From contig OU015677.1 in assembly GCA_907165275.2 (NCBI GenBank), positions 1,860,001 through 1,924,000 of the forward strand: DNA of 64,000 nucleotides. The letters are read 5' to 3'. Positions 50,577 to 62,290 of this stretch are shown piece by piece (positions within the stretch are counted from its first letter, which is position 1; the number at the start of each line of letters is the position of its first letter). The translations under genes were made by a program, and so were the position numbers. The notes under the pieces are model-generated. The model saw only the letters and a list, made by a program, of their open reading frames with translations, was not told the origin of the DNA and did no database searches. Source of the DNA: Zygaena filipendulae. Taxonomy: Eukaryota; Arthropoda; Insecta; Lepidoptera; Zygaenidae.

Positions 50577-53393
50577 ACGGCCTTTATACTCTCACTCATT
50601 CCATATTTATTGTTTATACCTTTGATTATGTTAAGTCACCACTTAAATGTTAAGCGAACAAAGAGTAGAAGAAACGATAGGTGTTTTAATTTTGACTTTG
50701 GTTGATTGTTCTTAGGAGCCTTTTTTACGCTTCAACAGTTTAAAAGACTTTATTGACAGAAAGTGAAAAGCTACTTTTGGTAACCCCACGTCGCTGAGAA
50801 GATGAGACTGATTTCCCCTTGGTCCTTTACTCGATCACTTTGGGTTGCCAGTGCTAATAATAATATGTCCCCTCAAAGCTTTAAAAAAGTGGGTAGCCGT
50901 AAACTCTATGGAATTTTAAAACATCTGCCAATATGCTCAATGCTCATGCTCTATTGATTATATTCAAACTTCTAGTCCGTCATTTAATTTAGTCGGGTAA
51001 AGCGGGTTGAAAGTAACACTTTTCAGCCCTAGGGAGAATCGCTTTCAACTGACAGCTGGATACTGCAGAAACTCAAGTTTTTTTTTTATGTCATAGGGGG
51101 CATACTTACTGGCCAGTAGCACACCTAATGGATGATTTATGTAAAATAAAATTCACTCATTTTTTTCTTTAGCTAATTCCTATTTTTATTTTGACTTTCC
51201 TTGCATTCGTAATGAAAAGCACAGTGTTATCCTCGGGAGAAAGACTTATTTAGTCCCTCGACTATTGTTGTACTATTGTTTTCGACTTTGCAGTAACGTT
51301 CTTCACACATTGCTAGGATTTAGCAAGCATACATTATTTGTAAGTTACATCCTCCCATTTGCAATCTTCAACGATTTCTGTTCGCTTGGTGGGTCGAATT
51401 TTGTTAATTAGTATTATATTCCTCCTGTAGGTAGTTAGTTACAAACGTACATACTATTTTTTTGCATCAGTGGTTACAGGTCGACATTTTGCAGTAGACT
51501 AAGCAAACGCAACAGAATACGCAACGGTCACAGAGACCAAATCAATTAGACGATTTAAAAGAAATGTATTTAATGCTTTACACAAAATTGTACCAAGAAA
51601 AAAAAATAACGTCCATTTTTGCGATTTTATTAATAGAAATTGTCCATAGTTTTTATCTTATAGGCGTTAGATTATGATGTCGAATTTCACAAAAATCCTT
51701 TTTTATAGGTAATTTTAGGTAAATTAATATGTAACTTCGCTAAATAAACAAATATATATTTAGATGCGTCATTTTTTGATCTAGAGATGATAGAAGAATG
51801 TAAAAAATCTTTACTAATATTTACTTTAAAAAAAGATTTTTGCCAATCTTTGTGAAACTCGACTCCCTATGAAATATGTGTTTTTTGCAAATGTTTATAG
51901 TTACATAATATACATATAAATATAGTACTTATTATATAGTTAGATGGATAGGTAAAGTAAATTTTGTGTTGTGAATGAATATTCTAATATTTTAACCTTT
52001 AACGTTTAAAATAATATATTCACAAGAATATTTATTTACAAATCGCATTTGCAATGGATGGGTACGCAAGTTTTTTTGGAACGTAGTTCCTTTCTTATCG
52101 CACGGTACGTATGTGAGCAACGATTCATTTTCCGTCACGGCGTCATTGGTGCGTCATAGAAGTTGCGCGCTTATTGGTTAGTGGTTTTTGGAACAAAAAA
52201 GCTTTAACTAAACTACGAGGCGCAGAAACTACGTTCCAATCAGGTGTTCCACGACACTCACGAGTTTTTTTTTTCATGTTTATATTTCAAGTATAAGTGA
52301 AAAATACCTATGTCAGTGGAAAAACATTGCGTTTTAAATTACTTGTCGTTATAAATGTACGAATTTGTAAAACGTGAATGTCTCAGTATTTTAATCCATG
52401 AGAAGTTACCTACTTATATATATTTCTTAATTATTGATATATACCTACCATTATTATCAGCTGTAATGAAGTTTATATAAATTTGATATTTTATATTTTA
52501 GGAGTATATTATTGAAAGCACACCAGCGTCCACTCGCCAAAAAAAAATTATTTTTACCTGAGGTTTTAACATATTATATTAACAAAAATATCAAATGTTT
52601 TTAAAAAGTCGAGACCAATTTTTTTTTTATAATACGTATGTAATGTGTATACCTTTGCAGTACCTAGCTGTTTATGAATAGAAATTATAACTGCCTATTT
52701 AATTAATTTTACATAGCTACATTGCATCTCTATTCAAATAGAAGATAAATTAAGTAATTTTTAGCGAATGACATTAGTGTCACCTTAACAGACGACATAT
52801 TGTAGTTTTTTATTACTCAATTCCGACCTTTATTACCTAAGGAGTGTGTTAGTCAATAGAGCGACGTGATTTGAAATACCTACAAGTATAAAGTTCGCGT
52901 TCCCGAATTTTAGGAGAATAAAACCGCGGGTAGAAGCTTTGAAGCGTAATAATAATTTCTTTGGCTACCCCCACGGGGGTAGGGTAGTCAAAGAAATTAC
53001 GACGTATGCTTAGATATTGCATTGCCGTCCATACCCTATATCCGATCCTATCTCTTTAGCCTTTTCACCGCCATCCCCGTAATATCATAATATATGAAAG
53101 ACGTGCTCCTGGGGCTAGAAACGTTCCTACGTTATACTAACCAACCACTGCACTGACTTTTATATTTATTAGCATTCCCAACACTAGGAGAAATCATGCC
53201 TAAAGCGTGTGGCGGTGGAGGTAATGGCCATGCTTTTGTAGTCCTAAACTCATTAAGGCTAACAAAACGTGGCGGTGAGAGGGTTAAAAGTTTGGTGCGA
53301 TGTAAGTTCTTCAATGAATTTAAAATGTGACGAATGTAGTTCTTGGAAAGGGGATGCCAGGCCGTGAACGTTTTAACTAGTTATCTACACTTA
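50577..53393 (+). other. DGK 3' flank, 3' UTR end uncertain
   Basis: No AATAAA occurs close to the stop. The first is at 51145-51150, inside the dispersed repeat (51001-51257), and the next is at 51743-51748. A short element with inverted GGAACGTAGTT ends spans about 52078-52240. A 17-bp-arm hairpin lies at 52954-52998. No other gene is visible. Confidence 0.4.
51001..51257. repeat. Dispersed repeat, second copy
   Basis: Nearly identical to 29325-29585 in the same direction, 21.7 kb apart. Differences include a shorter T run and CATAGGGGGC for CCTAGAGAGC. Confidence 0.8.
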
Positions 53394-53630
53394 CGGCCGC
53401 ACTCAGAGTCGACTTTAATGATTACTTAGTTAAGTATAGATTTTTAAAACAAAATTGCCGCAATCAGAGACGTTCAGTAAATTAATGTTGATTGGCATTT
53501 AATGAGATGTAACTTAATTAGTTAAATGCCAATTAACATTAATTTATTAAACTTGTCTGATTGCGGCAATTTTGTTTTAAAAATCTATACTTAACTAAGT
53601 AATCATTAAAATCGACTCTGAGTGCGGCGG
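53394..53630. mobile_element. M2 MITE, complete
   Basis: 237 bp. Flanks are TTA on the left and TAA on the right, so the duplication has changed or the ends differ by a base. Confidence 0.85.
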
Positions 53631-54259
53631 TAAATCATTGGTTTACAGCATTTACAAAGGCCAAAAGTGCACAGCTCTATGCAAATAGGACATAAAAAAG
53701 TGATATCGGCCGATAAACGAAAATAAAAACGGCAAAAAAATCATCAGAGCTCCCCTTAAAATGTGTGTTTTATTTTAATTTAATTATTCATTTTTAAAAT
53801 GAATACCTACACTAAATATTCTGTGATTATTTCAAGCGTTTACCTGTTACAGCAGTTATCAATATCAAGCAATAGCGAGCAAAAAAACTACGTTTTTTGT
53901 ATGGGAGCCCCCCTTAAATATATTTTATTTTATTCTGTTTTTTTAATATTTGTTGTTATAGCGGCAATAGAAGTGCATTTTATTTACTTAACAATTAATG
54001 CACACAAGGACAACATAAAAAAAAAGAAAGTATAAAAGTAACCATGTAGGTACATTATAATATTATGTGAAACTTTTAACGTCTAACTATCACGGTTCAT
54101 GAGATACAGCCTGCCGTGAGTCGTGACCCTGGTGTCAGACGTACAGACGGACGGACGGGCAGCTAAGTTTTGGTAAAGGGGTCCCATTTTACCCTTTGGT
54201 TATACGACACCCTAAAAAAGGATCTTGCATAATAATCTCGAACGAATCTATCGCATAAT
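53631..54259. other. Spacer, nothing recognised
   Basis: A 78-codon frame (53799-54035 +) has a hydrophobic segment and a Lys-rich end, but codes through AT-rich sequence without a known motif. I do not call it a gene. Confidence 0.35.
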
Positions 54260-54593
54260 AGGCATGTTGACTAATTTTTATTTTTTAGTCCGTCTTGTAG
54301 ATTATTATTAAAAAATATTGGACACGTATTTTTTCTTTTTTTTAAGTAAACAAAAAATAACGGCGATATATTGAGTTGAAATTTCGCGTGACGAGTGACG
54401 TCAGTTCTGGCAGTTGGTATGGCGGTTTTAGCGGTTAGTGACGTCACGACCCCCTCACCCTAAACTTTAATGCGCATTATCTCTGTATATTTTAATTTAT
54501 TTGAAAAATCAAAAAATACGTGCCAATTGTTTTTTTATTTTCTAACTGACGGACTAATTAGAATTTTGATTTTTAAAAGCAGTCCACATCCCC
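54260..54593 (-). mobile_element. M3 MITE
   Basis: GGCATGTTGACTAATTTTTA to AGTCCACATCCC. Confidence 0.85.
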
Positions 54594-55135
54594 ATTATGT
54601 TTAACGTTGTCGCGTCAAATATCTACCGAATCTGTGCCAGCTTTAATAGAGTTTAAGAGATATTGAAGTATTGTTGTACTATGAGAAACGTTATTGTAAC
54701 GAATATAAAAATAAATTATGTATGTATGTGCATTTGGAAGTCTTCATTTGTTTTTTTTGTCACCACAACTATGGTTGAACATTGTCATACAGTGACCTCT
54801 GCAGGGCAATTATGTAACTTCTGTTGCTATTATATTTCAGTTTCAATGTAAAAAAAATAGCTATTTTGTGATTAAGTCCAATTTTGGTTTGATTACAATT
54901 AAAAATATGGTGGCAAAACCGCCATATTTTTAATTGCAATCAAAAAATTATAGAAACTAAAGTTACATAATAGCCCCTCTAGCCTCAAGCTTCATTTTCG
55001 GGTTTAAACCCAAAAATGGCATATTTTATCGGGTTTAATCCCTATAATCGGGTTGATTGCCCATCTATATTTATTTATTAATTTTTTTTTTTGGAAACAA
55101 ACGGTAGGTACAACATAAGTTGATAATAGATATAA

Positions 55136-55333
55136 TCCTACTAATATTATAAATGTGAAAGTGTGGATTTTTGGATGTTTGTTACGCAATCACGCAAAAA
55201 CGTCCGGTCGGATTTGGATAAAATTTGGCATCTACGTTATCAGGGGTACAGTGAAGGGCATAGAGTACTTTTTATCCCGGAATTCCTGCGGGAACTCCGA
55301 TATTACAGCGTGTGAACCGCGGGGAACAGCTAG
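55136..55333 (+). mobile_element. Complete Lep1-like Helitron
   Basis: TCCTACTAATATTATAAATG to GGGGAACAGCTAG followed by T. Confidence 0.85.
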
Positions 55334-55726
55334 TAGATAATAATACCTAACAAAAATATCAAACTTACACAAAGTGTTTGGTCGCAATTTCGATTGACCA
55401 AAAAATGAGATGCGGAGCTAGGATGCGCAACATGATATGTTTATCGAACGAAAGATAAAATTGTCGACACGACAAATATTTGTGGGCGTCCAAGCAAAAA
55501 AGTGCAGTAGTGGGGTATTGAGTTAAGACTAGATTCGGTTAAACATTTTGTACCACTGGTAGACAAAACGATATATTATGTCGACGAGAATCGATAAAAT
55601 GGCTCGATAAAATTTTATCATGTTGCCCTTCCTAGCTCCACAGGTCGTCAGCTCTATAGATACCTACTGCTAAAATGGAATGACCATCCCTCTAGCCCCT
55701 AGGCCAACTTGATAGTCTATAATTGT

Positions 55727-55734
55727 TATCGATA
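55727..55734 (+). promoter_or_regulatory. DRE-like core promoter element
   Basis: TATCGATA, the DREF-binding motif of many housekeeping promoters in insects, 116 bases before the ATG at 55850. Eight bases can occur by chance, so this depends on the exon call. Confidence 0.35.
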
Positions 55735-55849
55735 TAGAAAACTAGTTCCTTAGTTCTCTATTATAGCAGTTTAGTAAAGGTTCTGTAACAGTTGTTAATA
55801 TCGGAGATATTGCTTTAGGCACAGCAACTGCGCCATCGAAACTCACACG

Positions 55850-55872
55850 ATGTCGGCCGACCGTGACATTCA
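55850..55872 (+). CDS. Candidate first coding exon (MSADRDI...)
   Basis: ATG followed by seven codons and two bases, ending at a strong donor CA|GTAAGT. The preceding 100 bases are less AT-rich and not recognisably repeat-derived, with a DRE-like site further up. I do not recognise the protein from eight residues, and no matching next exon is apparent before 64000. It may be a real gene start or a coincidence. Confidence 0.35.
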
Positions 55873-56204
55873 GTAAGTAATTTCAAGACCTTAAATACGC
55901 GTCGTACCTACATAGGTACAAGAATTTTAAACTCCAATTGCAATTAAGTATCTCGTACAATTTATAAAAAATAATGTCTATATTATATTCGCAATTGTGG
56001 TGAATTGTTTTGCGAATGTTTCTGATTAAAAAAAAAAAACAGTTCAATTTTAACCTTTTTGGGTCAAAATTGCTTTGTTTAAAGTTTAAATTGTCGCCTA
56101 CTTTGAAATTTTACCTTGTACTTTCAGTCTCATCGCGTCCAAAGAAATTTCATACTTTCTGGAATGAAATCTCGTAAATTTCTAATTCTCTCATAAAAAA
56201 TCTT

Positions 56205-56607
56205 ACATCTAATCTTAATAATATATAAATCACGTGTCACGTTGTTTGTCCGCGATGGACTCCGAAACTACTGAACGAATTTTGATAAAATTTTGTAATC
56301 GTATACTTACTTAGAATATGGTCCAACTTAAAAGATAGGATAGTTTTTATCCCGGAATTCCCGCGGGATCTCCGAAATTACCGCGGATGAAATCGCGGGG
56401 GACAGCTAGTATATGTATAAAATTCTCGTGTCACAATGTTCGTTCCCATACTCCTCCGAAACGGCTTGACCGATTCTCATGAAATTTCATATGTATATTC
56501 AGTAGGTCTGAGAATTACTACTATCTATTACTACTATCTATTTTTCATCCCGGAATTCCCGCGGGAACTCCGAAACTCACGCGGGTGATACCGTGGGGCG
56601 CAGCTAG
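56205..56607 (+). mobile_element. Two tandem Helitron copies
   Basis: 56205-56409 (TCACGTGTCACGTTGTTTGT...GGGGGACAGCTAG) and 56411-56607 (ATTCTCGTGTCACAATG...GGGGCGCAGCTAG), joined within a few bases. A homologue of the first recurs at 63052-63311. Confidence 0.75.
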
Positions 56608-56659
56608 TATACTATAAAAACGAGTCACTGTAAACTAATTTTACCACATCTTATATAGT

Positions 56660-57154
56660 ACTAACTGACCCCCGCGGTTTCACTCGCGAAAATTTCGGAG
56701 ATCCCGTGGGAATTCCGGGATAAAAAGTATCCTGTGCCCTTCTCTGTACCCCTGACAACGTGTATGCAAAATTACATGATGATCGGTTGAGCCGTTAAGG
56801 CGTGAAAGCGTAACAATTCTATATAAAAATATCACTGGGGACGCCATAATGGGCATGTTGACTAATTTTTATTTTTAGTCCGTCTTGTAGATTATTAAAA
56901 AATATTGGACACGTATTTTTTCTTTTTTTACGTAATCAAAAAATAATGGCGATATATTGAGTTGAAATTTCGCGTGACGTCACTATTCTGACAGTTTGTA
57001 TGGTGGTTTTAGCGGTTAGTGACGTCACGACCGCCTCACTCTCTCTGTATATTTTAATTTATTTGAAAAAGCAAAAAATACGTGTCTATTGTTTTTTTAT
57101 TTTCTAACTGACAGACTAATTAGAATTTTGATTTTCAAAAGTAGTCCACATCCC
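56660..57154 (-). mobile_element. Helitron (56660-56815) and M3 MITE (56851-57154)
   Basis: The Helitron has CCCCGCGGTTTCACTCGCG and TGATCGGTTGAGCCGTTAAG. The M3 runs from GGGCATGTTGACTAATTTTT to GTAGTCCACATCCC. Confidence 0.8.
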
Positions 57155-57768
57155 CAAATATCTACGTGGACTCTGCGGTGTGTGTATTTTACAAGACATT
57201 ATGTACTAGGTACTTTGTTGACAAATCAACGTTCGCAGTATCTCAAAACCTAGTATAGTATTATATTATCTGTGCTCAAAACTCAACAGCACAATTATAT
57301 TTTTTATATACCTACCTAGAATGCCTTTGCAACAGCATAAACCGCCGGCAACAGCTAGTATAGCCTATCTACTTAATTAAAATCGCCATATGGCCGTGTG
57401 TGTCGGTTCACTTGGCACGGTTTAATAAGGAAACAATAACTAAGTAATTGTACTGTAACCGATCCTGCTAATGACTTTATTTGCATTATATATGCACAAC
57501 TTCTAGCGTACACTTTACCCAAGTTCGGAAAGTCATATCGCTTTGCAGTTGCCTTGGAAATGTCATAGCAAAAACACAGTTGTAGTTTTACTACAGTTAC
57601 GCTCGTTGTCATGCACTATTTAGAGCAATCAACCGGCAGACTCGGTGCTTGGGTTTAAAACCGGCAAAAACCCGTAAATGGGCAGGCTTTTATCGGGTTT
57701 AAATCCGGTGCTTGGGCTGATTGCCCATCTATAGTTTTCACCAACCATGTGAGATTTTGTTTATTATT

Positions 57769-58319
57769 GGGCTAGCTAGTTAACAAATTTTTTTTGTCCG
57801 TCTTGCAGATTAATATAAAATACTAGTTGTGCCCCGCGGTTTCACCCACGTTGATTTCAGAGTTCCCGCGGGAATTTCGGGATAAAAAGTATCCTATGTG
57901 TTAATCTGATGTATAAGCTATATTATTGTAAAGTTTCATTTAAATCCATCCAGTAGTTTTTGCGTGAAAGAGTAACAAACATCCATCCATTCATCCATCT
58001 ATCCATACATACTTACAAACTTTCGCGTTTATAATATTAGTAGGATTGGACACGTATTTTTTCTTTAAACGTAATCAACAAAATAACGGCTACAGGTATA
58101 TATTGAGTTGGAATTTAGCGTGACGTCACTATGCGATACAGTTTGTATGGGAGCTTATAGCGGTTAGGACGTCACGAGCCCCCACCCTAAACTTTAATGC
58201 GCTTTATCTCTGTATATTTTCATTAATTTGAAAAAGCAAAAAATACGTGTCTATTGTTTTTTTATTTTCTAACTGACGGACTAACTATAATTTTGATTTT
58301 CAATAGTCGTCAACATCCC
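57769..58319 (-). mobile_element. M3 MITE interrupted by a Helitron
   Basis: M3 landmarks TTGTCCGTCTTGCAGATTAA and TTGGACACGTATTTTTTCTT are separated by the Helitron at 57823-58045. The M3 ends GTCGTCAACATCCC. Confidence 0.85.
57823..58045 (-). mobile_element. Complete Lep1-like Helitron inside M3
   Basis: CTAGTTGTGCCCCGCGGTTT to TTTATAATATTAGTAGGA, inserted between A and T as expected. Same subfamily as 59444-59656 and 60385-60599. Confidence 0.9.
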
Positions 58320-58851
58320 TATTACTATCATTTTCCCGTTGTTTTACCTGCGTTTTGGGAGTTTTTGGGGAACTATGTGAAACCCATTCTCAGCTGGCCT
58401 AGAGGCACCTACTCTCTATAAATTACCTCCCTGACAAACCTCAATTTGTTGGTCAAGCTCCCAAGTTTTCCCCGCACAAGCCGCCCGCCCTCAGTGGTTC
58501 AATCGGTCCCTTGATTGTATGGAATGTCGCGGATGTAACTCTACGAAAGAGTATCGAAAATCCACATCGGATGGAGTCAAGGGAAAGATCTTGTTTTCTA
58601 CCCAATATCTCAAACTGAAGCATGTCACCTTGCGAGGCGAGATAGTTATTAATAATTGTCGACCGGTTTTGCATCGCCGGCGAAGGCTCCACTATGTAAA
58701 ATGTCATACACAAAATATTTAACCAGTGGACTTATTGGTCAGGTCCGAAACTGATGTCACACCATCCTTAATGTAGTTATTTATCGACTTCAAAAAAAGA
58801 GAGGTTAATTATCACTTGCCATCTATGTATACACATAAAATACTTTGTCAA
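58320..58851. other. Spacer with an unassigned GC-richer block
   Basis: 58440-58720 is open on both strands (58519-58722 +, 58453-58713 -) and less AT-rich. Neither product is recognised. Confidence 0.35.
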
Positions 58852-59210
58852 AAATGACTGATGGATCAACGCACAGCCCAAACCGCTGATCGTATAGACC
58901 TGAAACTTGGAGGGTGTGTTCTTTGTATGACGTAGGCATCCGATCAGAAACGATTTTTGAAAATTTAACCCCTAAGGAACTTTGGAATAATCGCGGGTGA
59001 AACTGCGCGGGACAGCTAGTTATCTATAAAGAGAAACGATGAGATTTTTGGTGTTTATCTGTTTGTAATGAATAAACTCAGAAACTATTAACCGATTTGG
59101 GAAGCTATGGTGTTCCTCAGTGGCAGTGATAGGATCCATTTTATCGGGTAATTCCCGCAGGAACTCTGTTATTAGAGCGGGCATAAAACCGCGGAAAACA
59201 GGTTGTAGGT
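58852..59210 (+). mobile_element. Two Helitron-like copies in tandem
   Basis: The second subfamily at 58852-59018 ends GAAACTGCGCGGGACAGCTAG. A degenerate main-type copy at about 59025-59205 ends ATAAAACCGCGG. Confidence 0.65.
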
Positions 59211-59443
59211 GCCTACTCTATAAAAAAGTTTAACCGTAAACCCTCAATATTGATCGTTTAAGAACTTTTTTTAAACTTTTTTGCTATCAATCAAGTTTAT
59301 AATAAGCTTTAGAATTGTCAATGAAATGAAATGAAATGAAATGAATGATATTCATTTCAATGATATTATAATTATTGATGAAAATTATCATAAAAAACGT
59401 ATTTATCTTGTTTTAGATCTTCTTCTATACATTTCTTTTTGAA

Positions 59444-59656
59444 TCCTACTAATATTATAAACGCGAAAGTTTGTATAAGTATGGATGGATGGATGGATGT
59501 TTGTTATTCTTTCACGCAAAAACTACTGAAGGGATTTAAATTAAACTTTACAATAATATAGCTTATTCATCAGATTAACACATAGGGTACTTTTTATCCC
59601 GGAATTCCCGCGGGAACTCTGAAATTAACGTGGGTGAAACCGCGGGCACAACTTGT
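59444..59656 (+). mobile_element. Lep1-like Helitron
   Basis: TCCTACTAATATTATAAACG, (ATGG)n, TTTCACGCAAAAACTACTGA, GCGGG end without a clear CTAG. Confidence 0.8.
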
Positions 59657-60227
59657 ATTATATAAAATCGTGCAATCAAAAGTAGAGTTTTATGCGACCA
59701 CGTGACGTCACGATTCGTACTAGTTTCCTATACGTTATACGATTATAGATTGTCAACTTGGCTAAGGGGGCTGTGCAGAAATCGAACCCATAATCTTCGG
59801 CGTACAATGCAACGCTTTTAGCCGCTTCGGTATCCGGCGGTATGCCTTAATTGCATTCTTAAACTTTTGTTAACTGTCTGAAATTACCTTATAGATTCGC
59901 CTTTATTATACCTAATATATATAGTTCAGCCAAAGTCAATTAGGTGTCTGTTACTAAATATTATCGTACAACACCTACAAAAGTTCTTCAAATCTTGGAC
60001 CAGTCTCAAGAAAATTGTAGATATATATTTTGAATTAAACATATTTAAGACTTTAGTAGTATTGTGGGTGCATGTTTGTTCGCAATCTGTCTGGCCCCCA
60101 ATAAAATATATAATCGACAGGGCGGACACTTCCGCATGCCGCGCTATGTCGCTGTCGCGCTGGTTCAAAACAGAATTTTATCGCAATCAAAGAAGTATTG
60201 AATTGAATGTCGCATATTTATTCACTA

Positions 60228-60599
60228 GCTGTTCCACGCGGTGTCACCCGCTTCGATTTCGAAATTCCCTCGGCAAGTATTTCGTGATGGATGAAAGTAA
60301 CCTATATGATTCCAAGACAAACTTAACTTTCGCTATAAAAAACCACAAATCTTCTGAGATACATAATTAACATAATACATATTCCTAGTTATGCCCCGCG
60401 GTTTCACCCGCGTTAATTTCAGAGTTCCCGTGGGAATTCCGGGATAAAAAGTACCCTATGTGTTAATCTGATGTATAAGCTATATTATTGTAAAGTTTCA
60501 TTTAAATCCATCCAGTAGTTTTTGCGTGAAAGAGTAACAAACATCCATCCATCCATCCATACATTCTTACAAACTTTCGCGTTTATAATATTAGTAGGA
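60228..60599 (-). mobile_element. Two Lep1-like Helitrons, the second complete
   Basis: A partial copy spans 60228-60365 (CTGTTCCACGCGGTGTCACC). The complete copy at 60385-60599 runs CTAGTTATGCCCCGCGGTTT to ATAATATTAGTAGGA. Confidence 0.8.
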
Positions 60600-60879
60600 T
60601 ACTATATATTTTATATAATATTGTAAAACACGATAAATATCTAATAATTATATTTGATGATATTTCTGCAGTATTTCAACATAGCATAAAAGGTTTAGGT
60701 AATTGAAAGCCGTTTCTGGCATCCTTTGTAATAAATATTTTGATATAAAGCTTCAATACCTACTGAATAGTTTTCTTGAAAAAATTAGTACTTACCTATT
60801 TGCCTCGATTTAATTTTAAATGAAATATTTTGGATTTTTTTTTTATAGCGAATAAAACTTTACACATAATATCTGGGCG

Positions 60880-61390
60880 ACGGATCTTCGCTCGCAGCGC
60901 CATCTGTTGTTAAGTGGAAAACAGTACCAAACACTCATTTTTCATTGTCTGAAAACACGGATAAAATGACGTTTTCTAAAAATGAAACCTAGCTAGATCG
61001 AAACCCCCTGCATACTAAATTTCATGAAAATCGTTGGAGCCGTTTCCGAGATTCGGATATTGAACGTCATACCAAGAACACACCCTCCAAGTTTCAGGTC
61101 TCTACGATCAGCGGTTTAGGCTGTGCGTTGATCCATCAGTCAATAAGGACAAAGCATTTTTTATAAAATTATTATTTTTTAGAGAAAGGACTTGAATCAT
61201 CGAATGTTGGTTTGTTTGTATCTAATGGATGAACTCCAAAACTACGTAACCGATAGTAAAATTTATTTCAGTAGAAGACTAAAGTGTTCCTGAGCGACAT
61301 AATATAGGTGCCTACTTTCCGTCCCGGAATCCCCTCGGGAACTTCGAAATTAACGAAAGTAACGGAAAAAAACTGTGGGGTATGGACTAA
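60880..61390. mobile_element. Helitron-like remnants
   Basis: 61060-61165 is the second subfamily (CACCCTCCAAGTTTCAGG). 61180-61350 is a degenerate + main-type copy with TCCCGGAATCCCCTCGGGA. 60880-61050 is another dispersed repeat (ATCTGGGCGACGGATCTTCG; part seen at 47087). Confidence 0.5.
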
Positions 61391-61910
61391 TTTCGAATTA
61401 TTTATTTAATTAAGTAAAATGAAAATAAAAAAGTTTATTTCGAGATTTTTGTAAATTCAATCATGGATGGAAAGGGAGAAACCTCGCAGGACCCTTATTC
61501 ACTATGACCATAACACGCCGCGTTAGATAACGCGCCACATAAATATATGTATTTCTCTCACGCTCAAAGAAGTTTCAGTTCAAAAAAATACATTGCAAAA
61601 CGTGTCTTATGACATACAGAATGTTAATTTCTGGAGCGTGTGGGACTGTGTTTTTGGGACGCGCGTTATAGGCATGGAATGTTGTTGGTCATCGTGAAGA
61701 AGGGCCCTGGTCAGCTCACAGAGCAAAATTAATAATCACTAAGTACGTTTTTCACTTATATAAATTCCACATAGCCAGCACTTTTAAAAATTAAATAAAG
61801 AATACAGAAACTACTTATTATGTCCATGGTCCATGGCATGCAACATGCAACCTATTTGTAGTTATAAATCGGTTCACACTTGTCTTGTCGAGATGCCGTC
61901 TTGCATCCAC
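61391..61910. other. Upstream region of candidate cuticle-type gene
   Basis: AT-rich. Bases about 61590-61690 resemble repeats near 48830 and 53340 (GGGACGCGCGTTATAGGCAT). No further gene. Confidence 0.4.
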
Positions 61911-61947
61911 TATAAAAAGCCCTGACGCGACGCCTCCAAGCATCAGT
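61911..61947 (+). promoter_or_regulatory. TATA box and initiator
   Basis: TATAAAAAG at 61911 and the arthropod initiator ATCAGT at 61942-61947, about 32 bases apart, which is standard core promoter spacing. Transcription probably starts at about 61945. Confidence 0.7.
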
Positions 61948-61990
61948 CACACTTCAACAAGTGGTGAGGATATACCTATACTTCAACACA

Positions 61991-62005
61991 ATGTTCGCCA
62001 AATTG
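61991..62005 (+). CDS. First coding exon of a probable secreted/cuticular protein
   Basis: After a roughly 46-base leader containing ACTTCAACAAGTG, ATG opens MFAKL and meets a strong donor, TTG|GTAAGT. A TATA/Inr promoter, a short leader and an intron after four or five signal-peptide codons are typical of insect cuticular (RR-type) and similar secreted-protein genes. The rest of the signal peptide and the mature protein should lie in exon 2. I do not find it before 64000; the intron holds Helitrons and a (CT)n run. Confidence 0.6.
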
Positions 62006-62119
62006 GTAAGTTAATTGTTCACTTCATTATTACGATTTGAATACCCACTGAGCATGAAACTCACAGGAAGATTCAGTACGTTTATTATGCATTTGAAAGT
62101 TATAAAACCTGTAATAGGG

Positions 62120-62290
62120 GGACAGCTATAAATTTACCGCGGTAATTTCGGAGTTCCCGCGGGAATTTCGGGATAAAAAGTACCATAAGTCCTTCTCTGA
62201 CCCCTGACAATGTGTAATCTGTACATATAAAATGCTTTGTCCTGAAATGCATCTCACCTTCTCTCTGTCTCTCTCTCTCTCTCTCTCGAT
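62120..62290 (-). mobile_element. Helitron fragment and (CT)n microsatellite
   Basis: TACCGCGGTAATTTCGGAG to CCCTGACAATGTGT, then CT repeats at about 62255-62288. Confidence 0.6.

Noticed and set aside
58453..58722. Overlapping 86- and 67-codon frames on opposite strands
   Set aside because: No recognisable domain, no clear splice context, flanked by repeats.
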